Notes: generated by a model not told the origin, from the letters alone. Numbered from the stretch's first letter, positions 43,990 to 53,617 are shown. The stretch is 64,000 nucleotides of DNA from Ktedonobacter sp. SOSP1-85 (GCF_016587415.1 NZ_BNJI01000001.1:496001-560000), one strand, 5' to 3'. Numbers and translations: made by a program.

Positions 43990-44697
43990 CTAGGCACCGC
44001 CCAGGTAGGCCTGGCGCACCAGGTCGTTGGTCAAAAGGTTGGTGGCCGTATCGCTAAGCACAATCTTGCCTGTCTGCAAGACATACCCACGGTCCGCCAG
44101 TTTCAAGGCCATGGAGGCATTCTGCTCAACCAGGAAGACGGTCACACCTTCGTTACGGATGCGCTGGACCGTCTCAAAGACGGTCTCCACCATAATGGGC
44201 GAGAGTCCCATCGAGGGCTCGTCCATACAAATCATACGTGGATGCGACATCAGGGCGCGTGCCATGGCCAGCATCTGCTGCTCGCCACCCGACATCGTGC
44301 CTGCCGCCTGCTTCAGGCGCTCCCTCAGACGAGGAAAGATATCACACACATGCTCCAGATCCTGGCTAAGCTCCGCGCGACTCTTGCGTGTGTATGCTCC
44401 CATCTCCAGGTTCTCCAGCACCGACATGCGCGGGAAGATGCGCCTGGCCTCAGGAACTAACGCCAGGCCAGAGGCGACAATATCGCCCGTCAAACGGCGC
44501 TCGATAGGCTTGCCATCGAAGAGGATAGAGCCACCGCGTGGACGCACCAGGCCAAAAATGGTTTTCATGGTCGTGGTCTTGCCCGCCGCGTTCGCGCCTA
44601 GCAGACAGACGATCTCGCCTTTCTGCACCTCCAGGGACACCTCGTGGAGCACCTGGCTGGGACCATAAAATGTATTGACATTGCTGAGTTGTAACAT
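43990..44697 (-). CDS. livF: Branched-chain amino acid ABC transporter, ATP-binding protein LivF
   Basis: 235 residues from ATG 44697 (MLQLSNVNTFYGPSQVL), one nucleotide after the livG stop. Walker A GANAAGKTTT, Q-loop region LVPEARRIFPRMSV, signature MSGGEQQMLAMARALM, Walker B MICMDEPSMGLS and the switch His in LVEQNA. The canonical WALKER A glycine in LivF (GxxGAGKT) is Ala here, as in many LivF. With LivG it energises import through LivH/LivM. Confidence 0.95.
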   Translation of the reverse strand: MLQLSNVNTFYGPSQVLHEVSLEVQKGEIVCLLGANAAGKTTTMKTIFGLVRPRGGSILFDGKPIERRLTGDIVASGLALVPEARRIFPRMSVLENLEMGAYTRKSRAELSQDLEHVCDIFPRLRERLKQAAGTMSGGEQQMLAMARALMSHPRMICMDEPSMGLSPIMVETVFETVQRIRNEGVTVFLVEQNASMALKLADRGYVLQTGKIVLSDTATNLLTNDLVRQAYLGGA

Positions 44698-44698
44698 C

Positions 44699-45562
44699 CT
44701 ACTTGACCTCGTGCTCTTCTGTCTGTTCTGGCTCCTCAGCGGACTGCCCCAGGTACGCAGCAATAACCTTCTTATCGCGGCGCACCTCTTCGGGGAGGCC
44801 CTCAGCGATCTTGCGTCCATAATCGAGCACGACAATACGATCTGAGATGCCCATCGTGACCGCCAGTTTATGCTCGATCAAGAGAATCGCCAGGCCCAAT
44901 TCTTCACGCAGGCGCCGGACATAGCCCACTGCCTCCAATGTCTCGGCCTCGTTCATGCCAGCCGTCGGCTCGTCCAACAGTAAGAGCTTAGGCTTCGCCG
45001 CCAGCGCGCGCGCGATCTCAACACGCCTGCGCTCCGCATAGGAGAGGTTAATAACATACTCATCTTGCCGATCCACCAGGGAGGAGCCAAAGAAGCTCAG
45101 CAGCTCTATAGCCCGTTCGCGTGCCGCCTCTTCTTCCTGGCGCACACGCGGCGTGCGAAAAAGCGAACCCAGGACACTGGCCTTCAGTTGCGTATGCTGC
45201 CCCACCAGGACATTCTCCAGCACTGTCATGTTATTGAAGAGGCGAATGTTCTGGAAGGTACGAGCGATACCACGCACCAGCACCTGGTCTGGGTTCAGAC
45301 CCACAATAGACGTCCCATCCAGGGTAATCTCGCCCTTTGTTGGCCGATAGATCCCGGTAATCAGGTTAAACACGGTCGTTTTGCCGGCACCATTGGGACC
45401 AATCACACTCACAATTTCCCCAGGCCGCACAAACAGGTCAAGGTCGCCTACGGCGGTCAGGCCACCAAAGGCCTTGGTGACGTTCTTCAACGCCAGCAAG
45501 GCTTCGCCTGTTATAGGCTCAGAGGGCGTGCCTTCAACACGTTCTGCTTGCATCTCACTCAT
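44699..45562 (-). CDS. livG: Branched-chain amino acid ABC transporter, ATP-binding protein LivG
   Basis: 287 residues from ATG 45562. Walker A GPNGAGKTTVFNLITG, the LivG-specific IARTFQNIRLF, signature LSYAERRRVEIARAL, Walker B LLLLDEPTAGMN, and the switch His in LLIEHKL. An acidic tail (EEPEQTEEHEVK) follows the normal end. It begins 15 nt after livM. Confidence 0.95.
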   Translation of the reverse strand: MSEMQAERVEGTPSEPITGEALLALKNVTKAFGGLTAVGDLDLFVRPGEIVSVIGPNGAGKTTVFNLITGIYRPTKGEITLDGTSIVGLNPDQVLVRGIARTFQNIRLFNNMTVLENVLVGQHTQLKASVLGSLFRTPRVRQEEEAARERAIELLSFFGSSLVDRQDEYVINLSYAERRRVEIARALAAKPKLLLLDEPTAGMNEAETLEAVGYVRRLREELGLAILLIEHKLAVTMGISDRIVVLDYGRKIAEGLPEEVRRDKKVIAAYLGQSAEEPEQTEEHEVK

Positions 45563-45577
45563 GCTCTTGCTCCTGAC

Positions 45578-47563
45578 TTATTCAACACGCACGCCTTCTT
45601 CAAAATCAGTTGTTCCTGGGGGAACCTCCAGGGCATCTCCGGCATCCGCCTCTGGAATCTTCTCCTCCTCATGGTGCAACTCGCGCCTACGACGCGCACT
45701 TGGAATCAATCCCTCTGGCCGATATATCACGATCACGACCAGAATGACGCCAAAGATCAAGCCGCGAATATTACTAAAAGCAAAGTTGGGAAGCGTTTTG
45801 AACACATGCAGAAAATTGTTGGGATCGGCCGCTAGCGTATCGAGCTGCCCCAGGATTTGCAGATTGATCGCGTAGACGGCGATAGCGCCAACAACCACAC
45901 CTGGAATGCTCCCCAGACCACCAATGACCACCATGGCCAGGTAGATGATCGAGTCGCTGAAATTGAAGTTATCAGGCGAGACCGTTCCCAGTTTGGCAGC
46001 GTGATAGGCGCCCGCGATACCAGAGAAGAAGGCGCCCGCGCCAAAGGCGAGCAGTTTGGTGTTCACCAGGTTAATACCAGAGGAAGAGGCGGCGATCTCA
46101 TCTTCGCGAATGGCGATCCAGGCGCGTCCCAGGCGTGAGTCGCGCAGGCGCAGGTTAGCGAAGACGCACAGGGCAATCAGAGCCAGGATCAGGTAGTAAT
46201 AGGGACCCGCGGTAATCGAGGTCCAGTTCACCCCTGGGAAAGCTGGCGAGTAGACACCGACGATACCATTGATGCCATTAGTGTACTTATCCAGTTCTTT
46301 AAAGATCACCGGGACGATCTCACCAAAGCCCAGTGTCACAATCGCCAGGTAGTCACCGCGCAGGCGCAGGGTAGGCGCACCTAGAATCACACCCCACAGG
46401 GCCGCGATCAGGGCCGCCACAATGACCATGGGCCAGAAGAGCCAGGCCCAGGTGGTTGGCGCAATTGTAATGCCCGTCACGATCTGAAACTGAGTAGAGC
46501 CAAAGAAGCCCCAAACATAGGAGCCAATGGCGAAGAATGCGACATAGCCCAGGTCCAGCAGACCCGCGAAACCAACCACGATGTTCAAGCCCAGCGCCAG
46601 GATCACATAATACCCAGCATCGCCGTATGCCGCCAGGCGTCCATCCGTACCGTAGCCAAACAGGAGCGGGTCCAACACGGGATAGAAGAGCGCGAACGCT
46701 ATAATCAACAGCATATAGAAGCGTTGCGCCCCCTGGCTCAGCAGTGGCAGGTCAGTGGGCACAATCTCGCGAATTTTCTCCTTCGCCCGAGAGAGAGAGA
46801 GGGCGGCAATCTGGCGCTCAGTGCGTTTGGCCGCGCCATTCCCATTCGTGCCATTCCCGCTGGCCTGAAGCGCCCGGCGCATCGCGAGCCTACCACCAAG
46901 ACGACCCAGGAAATAGCCTGCCACTGGCAACAAGAGCGTGCGCGCAACAATCCATATCAACAATGTATTGGGAATTGAGCCAGCGATGTAGTAGACAATA
47001 TCGAGCACCAGAGAGACAAGAGCAAAAGCGAGGGCAAACCAGAGGCCCGCCGCAGTAGCCTGCTGCACGCGCTGCGCACGCCCCTCCTCGGTTAGGATAT
47101 CCAGACTGGCCTGAGGGGCTGGAGGCACATATTTGAGCGCCTGGCGAATCCTGGTGCGTCCAAAGGCATAGAGGCCCCAGACGATGATGCTGGCAGCCAG
47201 CCCCATAATCAGGCCCAGGGCCTGGACCAGCAGCAGGGGAGCCACCACCTGGAAGAGCATATCGATCCAGAGTTCGCTCATGCCACGGCGTCCACTATCA
47301 GCAGCGACCAGATAGCCTACCAGCGCGATAATCGTCAGGTATAAGAGCCCGATAAAGACAGTGGCCTCGATCAGCGAGGGCCAATCTGCGAACGGAAGTA
47401 TAGCCTCCCCCGGAGAGACATAGCTCAAAAAGACGTTGTTGATAATGCCTTCGCCACTCCAGACAAAGGTAAACACCGCAAGCGGGATGAGAAGCGCGAT
47501 GACCCACTTGAGCAACAACTTTCGTGTCTCGGGTGGAGGAAGAAGCATACGAGCAGACAACAT
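45578..47563 (-). CDS. livM: Branched-chain amino acid ABC permease LivM with long N-terminal extension
   Basis: 661 residues. Residues 300-625 are a normal LivM permease: YVILALGLNIVVGFAGLLDLGYVAFFAIG, RLRGDYLAIVTLGFGEI, GRAWIAIREDE and GLGSIPGVVVGA. The first 290 residues are extra, with about five hydrophobic segments (KWVIALLIPLAVFTFVWSG, an IEATVFIGLLYLTIIALVGYL stretch split over two segments, and LLLVQALGLIMGLAASIIVW) and a polar loop. The usual LivM is about 320-420 residues. The extension may add membrane contacts or stem from a fused duplicate. Confidence 0.93.
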   Translation of the reverse strand: MLSARMLLPPPETRKLLLKWVIALLIPLAVFTFVWSGEGIINNVFLSYVSPGEAILPFADWPSLIEATVFIGLLYLTIIALVGYLVAADSGRRGMSELWIDMLFQVVAPLLLVQALGLIMGLAASIIVWGLYAFGRTRIRQALKYVPPAPQASLDILTEEGRAQRVQQATAAGLWFALAFALVSLVLDIVYYIAGSIPNTLLIWIVARTLLLPVAGYFLGRLGGRLAMRRALQASGNGTNGNGAAKRTERQIAALSLSRAKEKIREIVPTDLPLLSQGAQRFYMLLIIAFALFYPVLDPLLFGYGTDGRLAAYGDAGYYVILALGLNIVVGFAGLLDLGYVAFFAIGSYVWGFFGSTQFQIVTGITIAPTTWAWLFWPMVIVAALIAALWGVILGAPTLRLRGDYLAIVTLGFGEIVPVIFKELDKYTNGINGIVGVYSPAFPGVNWTSITAGPYYYLILALIALCVFANLRLRDSRLGRAWIAIREDEIAASSSGINLVNTKLLAFGAGAFFSGIAGAYHAAKLGTVSPDNFNFSDSIIYLAMVVIGGLGSIPGVVVGAIAVYAINLQILGQLDTLAADPNNFLHVFKTLPNFAFSNIRGLIFGVILVVIVIYRPEGLIPSARRRRELHHEEEKIPEADAGDALEVPPGTTDFEEGVRVE

Positions 47564-47616
47564 AACCTCACCTCATAAGAGAATAGGAAGACAGCAAGAG
47601 CATTTCTAGTCTCTGT

Positions 47617-48630
47617 CTAGACCTTTTCAGGTGTTTGCTGACCCAACAAGCCCGAGGGACGAAACACCAGGATCAGGATCAGGATGGCGAAGATAACGGC
47701 ACGCGTCCAGGCTCCACCACCATGGGGAAGGCCAAAGCCATAGACATTGGAGTCGGGGATAAAGGACGTCATCGCCTCGATGACGCCGATAAAAAGGCCG
47801 CCAAGCATGGCGCCTCGAATATTGCCGATACCACCTAAGACCGCGGCAATAAAGGCAACCAGGCCATAATCGAAGCCAATAGAATAAATGGTGTTGCCAT
47901 ACTGCAAGCCATAGATAAAGCCTGCTGCGCCAGCCAGTGCCGCGCCAATAAAGAAGGTCATTGAAATGACACGGTCGACATTCACACCCATTAAAGCTGC
48001 GGCCTCGCGATCCTGGGCAACTGCACGCATGGCGCGCCCTAGTTTCGTGCGTGACACCAGCCACTGCAACGCAATCATCAGCACAACCGCCATAATGATG
48101 TCGAGCAGGTTATTGCTTGTGATAATAACGGTATCCGCAGGCTTGGCAAGACAGGTCACATGAGGAGGAAAAACAGAATCGAGCGAGATAGGCCAGAGGC
48201 AGTAGTCATAACGAGGGAAGATTTGTGGAAAGCGAACAAAGTTAATGCCATTCCAGAGCTTGCCAATATCCTCAAGGATCAAGGAGACACCAATAGCCGA
48301 GATCAGCGGAGCTAAGCGGGGAGCATTGCGTAGGGGCCGGTAGGCAATACGCTCGATTAATACGCCCAACACCGCGCAGCCAAGCATAGCAAAGAGGCAC
48401 GACACAATCAATAAGCCTGCCAACGCGAGTCCAGTGGGGTGAGAGCTTCCAGTCACGCCCATCAAAGTCAACGCCGCAATAGAAAGCATCGAGCCGATCA
48501 TGAAGATATCGCCATGCGCGAAGTTGATCAGTTCAATAATACCATAGACCATGGTATATCCTAGCGCGATCAGGGCATAAATCGCGCCCGCCACCAGGCC
48601 AATCGTCAGGACTTGAAAAAAGTGTATCAT
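47617..48630 (-). CDS. livH: Branched-chain amino acid ABC permease LivH
   Basis: 337 residues from ATG 48630 (MIHFFQVLTIGLVAGAIY); the first displayed Met at 48666 is too far upstream. Typical motifs are ALGYTMVYGIIELINFAHGD, the permease EAA-like loop MRAVAQDREAAALMG, and GGIGNIRGAMLGG. Eight or so helices. It follows livK after a structured 225-nt gap. Confidence 0.95.
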   Translation of the reverse strand: MIHFFQVLTIGLVAGAIYALIALGYTMVYGIIELINFAHGDIFMIGSMLSIAALTLMGVTGSSHPTGLALAGLLIVSCLFAMLGCAVLGVLIERIAYRPLRNAPRLAPLISAIGVSLILEDIGKLWNGINFVRFPQIFPRYDYCLWPISLDSVFPPHVTCLAKPADTVIITSNNLLDIIMAVVLMIALQWLVSRTKLGRAMRAVAQDREAAALMGVNVDRVISMTFFIGAALAGAAGFIYGLQYGNTIYSIGFDYGLVAFIAAVLGGIGNIRGAMLGGLFIGVIEAMTSFIPDSNVYGFGLPHGGGAWTRAVIFAILILILVFRPSGLLGQQTPEKV

Positions 48631-48696
48631 GTACGTCTTTTCTCCGTCTTTGTCAAAGAGAGGCACACGCCTTCAGGGAGTAACCCTCAATAGCAA

Positions 48697-48838
48697 AGGA
48701 GGAGTAGCCACAGATCAACACCTGTCGCTGACTCCCCCCAGCGTCGTTCATAGCTACCTACAATCCTTAGGTAGCCGATTGCGCCTTGTCCAAGCTTCGT
48801 TGCAAGAGTGAAGGAGCAGAGCATCCTCTACTCCTCCT
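48697..48838 (-). repeat. Structured spacer between livK and livH
   Basis: An 11-bp outer pair AGGAGGAGTAG (48697-48707) / CTACTCCTCCT (48828-48838) encloses a 120-nt stretch with an inner hairpin GCTACCTA (48753-48760) / TAGGTAGC (48768-48775). No long T-run follows, so it could stabilise the livK message or attenuate readthrough into livHMGF. Confidence 0.4.
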
Positions 48839-48855
48839 GACATATGCGCCTGCTC

Positions 48856-50181
48856 TTATTTCGCAGCAATCTGATCAATAAACTTGAAGTCAGGTTTGCT
48901 ATTGACGTCAGCGACCTGGTAGATGGAGATGACCTTGTTGGTAGTATCACCATTCTTATCAAAGGTATGGTGGCCAGTGATACCATTGTAGTCAGTCTTC
49001 ATCATCGCGTCGATGACGGCCTGGCGGAAGGTCTTGGCACCGGCAGAATCGTTGGAGTCCTTTGGTGTCTTGGCCCCGCTATCAATAGCACTCTTAATGG
49101 CGTTGAGCAGCACCTTCATGCAGTCATAGCCGCCCGCGCTATACGCACCATACTGGTCCGCACCGTAGGCTTTATTGTAGCTGTCGATAAAGCTCTTGGC
49201 AGCGGGAAGCACGGTCTCATTGACCTTCGCGACGGTTCCATAGGTTGGGCCGCCCTTGGTGCCAATGGCCTGGGCGAAGGCGGTGGTCACGATACCATCA
49301 CCACCAGCAAAGGCCAGGTTCGCGGTACCGGAGTCGTTCAGCAACTGCTGGCGCAACTGCGTGCCACCCTGGCTATCGGTACCACCATAGAAGACGACGT
49401 CGGGATTGGCGGCTTTGACGTTGGCGACGGTGCCGCCGTAGTCATTGCTCTTCTGCTTGCTCTCGCGGTTGCCCACGATGGTGCCACCCAGCTTCTTCCA
49501 TTCCTGGACGAAGACATTGGAGATACCGACACCATAGACAGTGGTATCATCAACCACATAGGCCTTCTTCAAACCCTTCTTCTGGAAGAGGAAGTCAGCG
49601 ATCACGCTACCCTGGTGATCATCAGTGGTGGCCAGGCGGAAATAGGTCACTTTACCAGAGGGACGCAGTGTGGGAACCTTGTCCTGCGCACCGGTACAAC
49701 CAACATTGGCGCCTTCCTGGGTCAGGCACTGGTTGGTGTTGGAGGGACTGATAAGAACGATGGGGGCCTGGTTCGCGACCGGCATCTCAGCCTGGGCGAC
49801 CGCACTATTGAAGGGGCCAACAATGCCAGCAACCAGCGCGTCACCGATCAGTTCGGTCACATTCTTTTTGCCGGTATCTGGATCATTAACACCCTGCGCA
49901 CCCACGTCGTCCTTGGGTACGAATTGCAGTGTGTAGCCGGGGATTAAATTCTTGGACTCATTAACTGCCAATTCTGCGCCGTTCTGAGCAGGTTTACCAT
50001 TGGCGGTATCCTGACCAGAGGCGGGAAAGTCGGTTGCCACTTTGATGATGGTTGAGCCAGAACCACCACCGTTTGAGCCTGTGGTAGCAGTGCCGGGGCC
50101 GCAAGCCGCCAGGATTGCCAGCAACAGCGGAACGCCCAACGCCAGGGCACACATCCGTGTCCAACGTTTTTGCATACGCAC
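48856..50181 (-). CDS. livK: Branched-chain amino acid ABC transporter, substrate-binding lipoprotein
   Basis: 441 residues from GTG 50181 (AAGGAGG 5 nt upstream; an ATG at 50175 is the alternative). Lipoprotein signal VPLLLAILAACGPG. The mature protein is a type-I periplasmic-binding fold of the LivJ/K family: VATDFPASGQDTANG, GFVPKDDV-like region, IVGPFNSAVAQAEMPVANQ, and YDCMKVLLNAIKSA near the C-terminus. It heads the livKHMGF operon. Confidence 0.93.
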   Translation of the reverse strand: MRMQKRWTRMCALALGVPLLLAILAACGPGTATTGSNGGGSGSTIIKVATDFPASGQDTANGKPAQNGAELAVNESKNLIPGYTLQFVPKDDVGAQGVNDPDTGKKNVTELIGDALVAGIVGPFNSAVAQAEMPVANQAPIVLISPSNTNQCLTQEGANVGCTGAQDKVPTLRPSGKVTYFRLATTDDHQGSVIADFLFQKKGLKKAYVVDDTTVYGVGISNVFVQEWKKLGGTIVGNRESKQKSNDYGGTVANVKAANPDVVFYGGTDSQGGTQLRQQLLNDSGTANLAFAGGDGIVTTAFAQAIGTKGGPTYGTVAKVNETVLPAAKSFIDSYNKAYGADQYGAYSAGGYDCMKVLLNAIKSAIDSGAKTPKDSNDSAGAKTFRQAVIDAMMKTDYNGITGHHTFDKNGDTTNKVISIYQVADVNSKPDFKFIDQIAAK

Positions 50182-50581
50182 GTTAGCCTCCTTAGAAATA
50201 GCACTTATCCTTCATGCCACATCGATAACTATGGAAGTAGGACACAATGGAAGCAAGCATTCTACGCCAGGCAGATGATAAAAAACGACTGGTCATAGAT
50301 CGGCTCCAGTGACCTCTTTAATAAGAATTACGTTCTTCAAACCGTAAATCTCACCAGAACTTTCAGGTCCCCCAATCTGTTCCCTCCGAAAAACCATTTC
50401 CCCTTATGAAAACCATGTGAGCGATTAACACCCGCTAACCTGGCGAAATGTCCTCCAAACGAAACTAAGCTAAGGTTGCGACGATTATACGTAGTACAAT
50501 GTTTTCTGTCAATATACCTTCTTTTGTCTCCTGGGACTGCTCAAACGGCTTCTATGCTCTTGCGTCTCGGCTCGCAAACTC
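50182..50581. other. Intergenic region upstream of livK
   Basis: About 400 bases carrying the livK leader and promoter. I could not pick a single promoter. No ORF is supported. Confidence 0.4.
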
Positions 50582-50652
50582 GCCCTGATAGGTGGTGTGG
50601 TGCGCCTGGGCAACCAAAGGTTGCCCAGGCGCACCACACCACCTATCAGGGC
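50582..50652. terminator. 34-bp perfect inverted repeat after coaE
   Basis: Arms 50582-50615 and 50619-50652 are perfectly complementary over 34 bp with an AAA loop, 4 nt past the coaE stop (minus strand). Among the longest hairpins in the window. There is no U-run next to the stem, so the role as terminator rests on position. Confidence 0.85.
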
Positions 50653-50655
50653 CCT

Positions 50656-51267
50656 TTAATATACAAATTGCTCGCAAAAATGTGTGAAAGCTGCCTCTAC
50701 CTGTTTGCGCGTCTCCTCAAGCGTTCCACTGTTATCAATCACAACATCCACCAGCTTCTTCCTCGGCTCAACTGGCGCTTGCGCACGCAAACGTGCCCAG
50801 GCATCCTCCTCACTCAGCGCGTTCCGCTGGATCAAGCGGCGCAGCTGCTGCTCTTGCGTACAGACAACCAGCCATTTTGCCTGGCACAGTGCGCCTGAGC
50901 CACCTTCAAGTAACTTTACCGCGTCGAGCACCACGATATCCTTCTCACCCACCTGCTGTAATTCAGCCTGTAGCGCGCGACTCACCGCTGGATGCACAAT
51001 TGCCTCCAGGCGCTTCATGGCCTCTATATCAGAAAACACAATAGCTCCTAGAGCTTTACGGTCCACATCGCCGTTAGGACTCAGCACACTGTTACCAAAG
51101 GCGGCGGCGACCTGGCGCGCAATGGGCTGGTCTTTTTCATAGAGTCGATGTACGACGGCATCAGCATCAATATAGCGCTGCGCACCTGAGGCGAGCAGCA
51201 TCTGACCCACGGAAGTTTTGCCACAGGCAATGTTTCCAGTCAGGCCCAATATATATGGCATTGGCAT
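50656..51267 (-). CDS. coaE: Dephospho-CoA kinase
   Basis: 203 residues from ATG 51267. P-loop LGLTGNIACGKTSVGQML (GxxxxGKT), YIDADAVVHRLYE (substrate-binding D), and IVVLDAVKLLEGG followed by the LID region RLIQRNALSEEDAWARLRAQ. It phosphorylates dephospho-CoA in the last step of CoA synthesis. The usual DxPLLFE motif reads LDAVKLLEGG. Confidence 0.93.
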   Translation of the reverse strand: MPMPYILGLTGNIACGKTSVGQMLLASGAQRYIDADAVVHRLYEKDQPIARQVAAAFGNSVLSPNGDVDRKALGAIVFSDIEAMKRLEAIVHPAVSRALQAELQQVGEKDIVVLDAVKLLEGGSGALCQAKWLVVCTQEQQLRRLIQRNALSEEDAWARLRAQAPVEPRKKLVDVVIDNSGTLEETRKQVEAAFTHFCEQFVY

Positions 51268-51299
51268 CTGCTACCTTTCTCATACTCGAAAGTGCGCGA

Positions 51300-51445
51300 A
51301 CTCACCCTCAAGCGGTCAGTTCTTCCTGCTTCATCGTCGATAGCCAGCGCACGGGAACCTTTGGATCGGCCCTCCCGTTTCGGTCTCACATCAACTCCCC
51401 AGGCATTTTACGTCCGGCGGTAGCCACTCTCCAGGACGGCCAGCA
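51300..51445 (-). ncRNA. Predicted omegaRNA 3' region and right end of IS607
   Basis: The 145 nt past the tnpB stop read, on the minus strand, through hairpins and a GATGAAGCAGGAAGAACT segment with short GAACT/AGTTC pairing, resembling the conserved 3' scaffold of tnpB-associated RNAs. By analogy it carries the guide-adjacent hairpin. The boundary is inferred, not seen. Confidence 0.4.
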
Positions 51446-52741
51446 TTACGCGTGAAGCTGGCGAAGCTGTTGTGTTGCGAACCACAGCAAATTTAAGGCG
51501 GCATTGAGATCCCGATCGATGACCAGCCCACAGGCCAGGCACTGATAGGTGCGGTGTTTGAGCGGCATGCGCTTTTTGACCTGCCCACAGCACGAACAGC
51601 GTTTGGTCGAAGCAAACCAGCGCGAGGCGATGAAGAGATCGCCCCCGGCGTTGGCCACTTTGGTCTTCAAAAACTGCAACAGTTGCCCCATCGCGGCATC
51701 GGCCACGGCACGCGAGAGCTTCCGGTTGGCCATCATCCCCAGGATGTTGAGGTCTTCGATGCCGATGGCCCCGCAGGTTCGCGCCAGTTCGGTCGTGAAC
51801 TTGTGCTGGACATCCCGCCGGATGTTGGCGATCTGCTGATGCTTGCGCGCTACCTTGAGTCGTTGCTTCTCATACTGCTTGCTGAAGACGGTTCGCTTGG
51901 TTTGAAGGTCTTTCGTCTTCTGTTTCTTTGACAGCTTGCGTTGCAGCTTGCCGAGTTTCTTGAGATGGAGCGCTAATGGCCTTTGGTTCTCAAGCCTGCG
52001 TCCATCGCTCACCACAGCAGCTTGCTTCAAGCCCACATCCACCCCCACCACTGGTTCGGGAGCTTTGGGACGCTCCCGTGTGATGTCTACTTGAATGGAG
52101 ACGTACCAGTGGCCTGCTTCACAGCTGACGGTTCCCCCCAGAATCTTGACTCGTTCGCACACGACCTGCTTGCGCTGGTTGCGTTTCTTCGTGGGAACGC
52201 TTGCCTTCCCCTTTTCGACAAAGCGCAGCTTTTCTGCCAGATTGACCGTTCCAAGCTTGCGCAGCAGCTTGCCTCGGTCCTTCTTCGTTTGGCGTTGATC
52301 GAGGATGAAGCGACCAAGCCCGGGGATCGAGATCCAATGGCTTCCCAAGGTGAATTTATCGTTGGAGAGATAGAACGACTCGTGCGACTTCCCCTTTTTC
52401 TTGTACTGCGGGTAGTTCGCTCGGCCTGCAAAGAAGTTGTCATACGCTTTCTTGAGGTCGTCGAAGGCTCCCTCTACGACACATTTGGTGACCTGGTAGG
52501 TCCAAGGATAGTCTTGTTCCCGAATCTGGTGGAACTGTTTTTTGAGCGCGAACGCATTGGGAGGCGTGAGCACGCGCTGCTCTTCGGGAACGCTTTCCTG
52601 CTCAGCTTTATACGCCTGATACTGCTTCTCCCATTGTTCCCGTCCCCAGTTGTAGATAAAACGTCTGGTGCCACAGGCTCGTTTGAGATACTCCACCTGT
52701 TCAGGGGTGGGATTCATCCGGATCTTGTGCGCGGTTTTCAT
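51446..52741 (-). CDS. tnpB: TnpB of IS607-family element
   Basis: 431 residues. Complete RuvC site: VVGVDVGLKQAAVV (D), AIGIEDLNILGMM (E) and LVIDRDLNAALNLLW (D). Zinc finger CSCCGQVKKRMPLKHRTYQCLAC. The N-terminus MKTAHKIRMNPTPEQVEYLK is normal. It overlaps tnpA by 41 nt. It should be a functional RNA-guided nuclease if expressed. Confidence 0.92.
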   Translation of the reverse strand: MKTAHKIRMNPTPEQVEYLKRACGTRRFIYNWGREQWEKQYQAYKAEQESVPEEQRVLTPPNAFALKKQFHQIREQDYPWTYQVTKCVVEGAFDDLKKAYDNFFAGRANYPQYKKKGKSHESFYLSNDKFTLGSHWISIPGLGRFILDQRQTKKDRGKLLRKLGTVNLAEKLRFVEKGKASVPTKKRNQRKQVVCERVKILGGTVSCEAGHWYVSIQVDITRERPKAPEPVVGVDVGLKQAAVVSDGRRLENQRPLALHLKKLGKLQRKLSKKQKTKDLQTKRTVFSKQYEKQRLKVARKHQQIANIRRDVQHKFTTELARTCGAIGIEDLNILGMMANRKLSRAVADAAMGQLLQFLKTKVANAGGDLFIASRWFASTKRCSCCGQVKKRMPLKHRTYQCLACGLVIDRDLNAALNLLWFATQQLRQLHA

Positions 52742-53330
52742 CCTTGAGCGCTTCCTCTAAGGCTTTGCGGTACGTCCTGAGGCCATACAAGCGTGAGCTA
52801 AAACCGTGGACAATACTCATCAAGTCCTGCACTACCTCTTGTTCGGGCGAGAGCGTCTCGGTGTTCATCACGACCAATTCCGTGTGGTGAGTCTCGCACA
52901 GATGCTTGAGCAGAGCAAAGCCAAAGCGAGCCAGCCGATCCTCATGGGCGATGAGCAGGCACGAAACCTCTCCCTCGACAATGGCGTCTACAAGCCTGAG
53001 AAACTGTTTGCGCTCAAAATTGAGGCCGCCCCCGATTTCCATGATCCACTCATCCACCACCAGTGGCTTGGAAACGGCGTAACGCTCTAAGGCGGCCCGT
53101 TGGTTCTGTAAATCCGGCCGTTGAGCAGGGCTCGACACCCGGCAATAGGCCACCGTTCGGCGGATGGCTGGCCGTTGAGGAAGGTTGAGCGCCGTAGCCA
53201 GATCGGCCTCATCATAGTAGCGCCGCCCAGAAAGGGTTCGTTTCGCTTTGAGACGGCCTTCCCGATCCCAGCGCTGCAAGGTTTTCACGCTGACGCCCAC
53301 CTGCTTGGCAAACTGTGCTACTGAGTACAT
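52701..53330 (-). CDS. tnpA: IS607 transposase TnpA (MerR-HTH serine recombinase)
   Basis: 209 residues: N-terminal MerR-like HTH (SVAQFAKQVGVSVKTLQRWDREGRL, residues 2-27) and a serine resolvase catalytic domain (YCRVSSPAQRPDLQNQRAAL with nucleophile Ser, LLIAHEDRLARFGF). C-terminal tail conserved in IS607 (SRLYGLRTYRKALEEAL). Confidence 0.93.
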   Translation of the reverse strand: MYSVAQFAKQVGVSVKTLQRWDREGRLKAKRTLSGRRYYDEADLATALNLPQRPAIRRTVAYCRVSSPAQRPDLQNQRAALERYAVSKPLVVDEWIMEIGGGLNFERKQFLRLVDAIVEGEVSCLLIAHEDRLARFGFALLKHLCETHHTELVVMNTETLSPEQEVVQDLMSIVHGFSSRLYGLRTYRKALEEALKDENRAQDPDESHP

Positions 53331-53617
53331 GTAATGATTTTAGCTCACTTTCGTACACGTTGTCAATACCTAGTACAGATCTCCCTTTCGGCATGTTAAG
53401 ATAGACATAAGACAAGAGCAAAGCACGCGAGAGCAGCGCCCGTCGATAGCAGACACGCATACGCCCTCATCGATGAACGCCGCGCCTTCTGTAGCGCTCC
53501 GACGCAGACGCTCTCCCAAAAGTACTTGTTATTGCTTGTTTCTTACATTCTCCATAATTCATATCGTACAATAACCCAATAGCCAGACCAAATACACAGG
53601 ATAATCAAGGAGTTCAG
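53331..53617. other. Intergenic region between IS607 and the caspase-like gene
   Basis: About 290 bases with the IS607 left end and the promoter of the caspase-like gene. AAGGAG lies just before ATG 53618. No other feature seen. Confidence 0.4.

Larger units (their letters stand above)
51300..53360 (-). mobile_element. IS607-family transposon (approximate ends)
   Basis: A serine recombinase (tnpA) with a MerR-type HTH is followed by an overlapping tnpB, the standard IS607 order. IS607 lacks inverted repeats and long target duplications, so the ends are estimated from the flanks. Confidence 0.8.

Noticed and set aside
48844..49947. 367-codon open frame opposite livK
   Set aside because: Antisense to a well-supported binding protein; composition is repetitive (Gly, Asp, Ile runs) as expected of a shadow frame.
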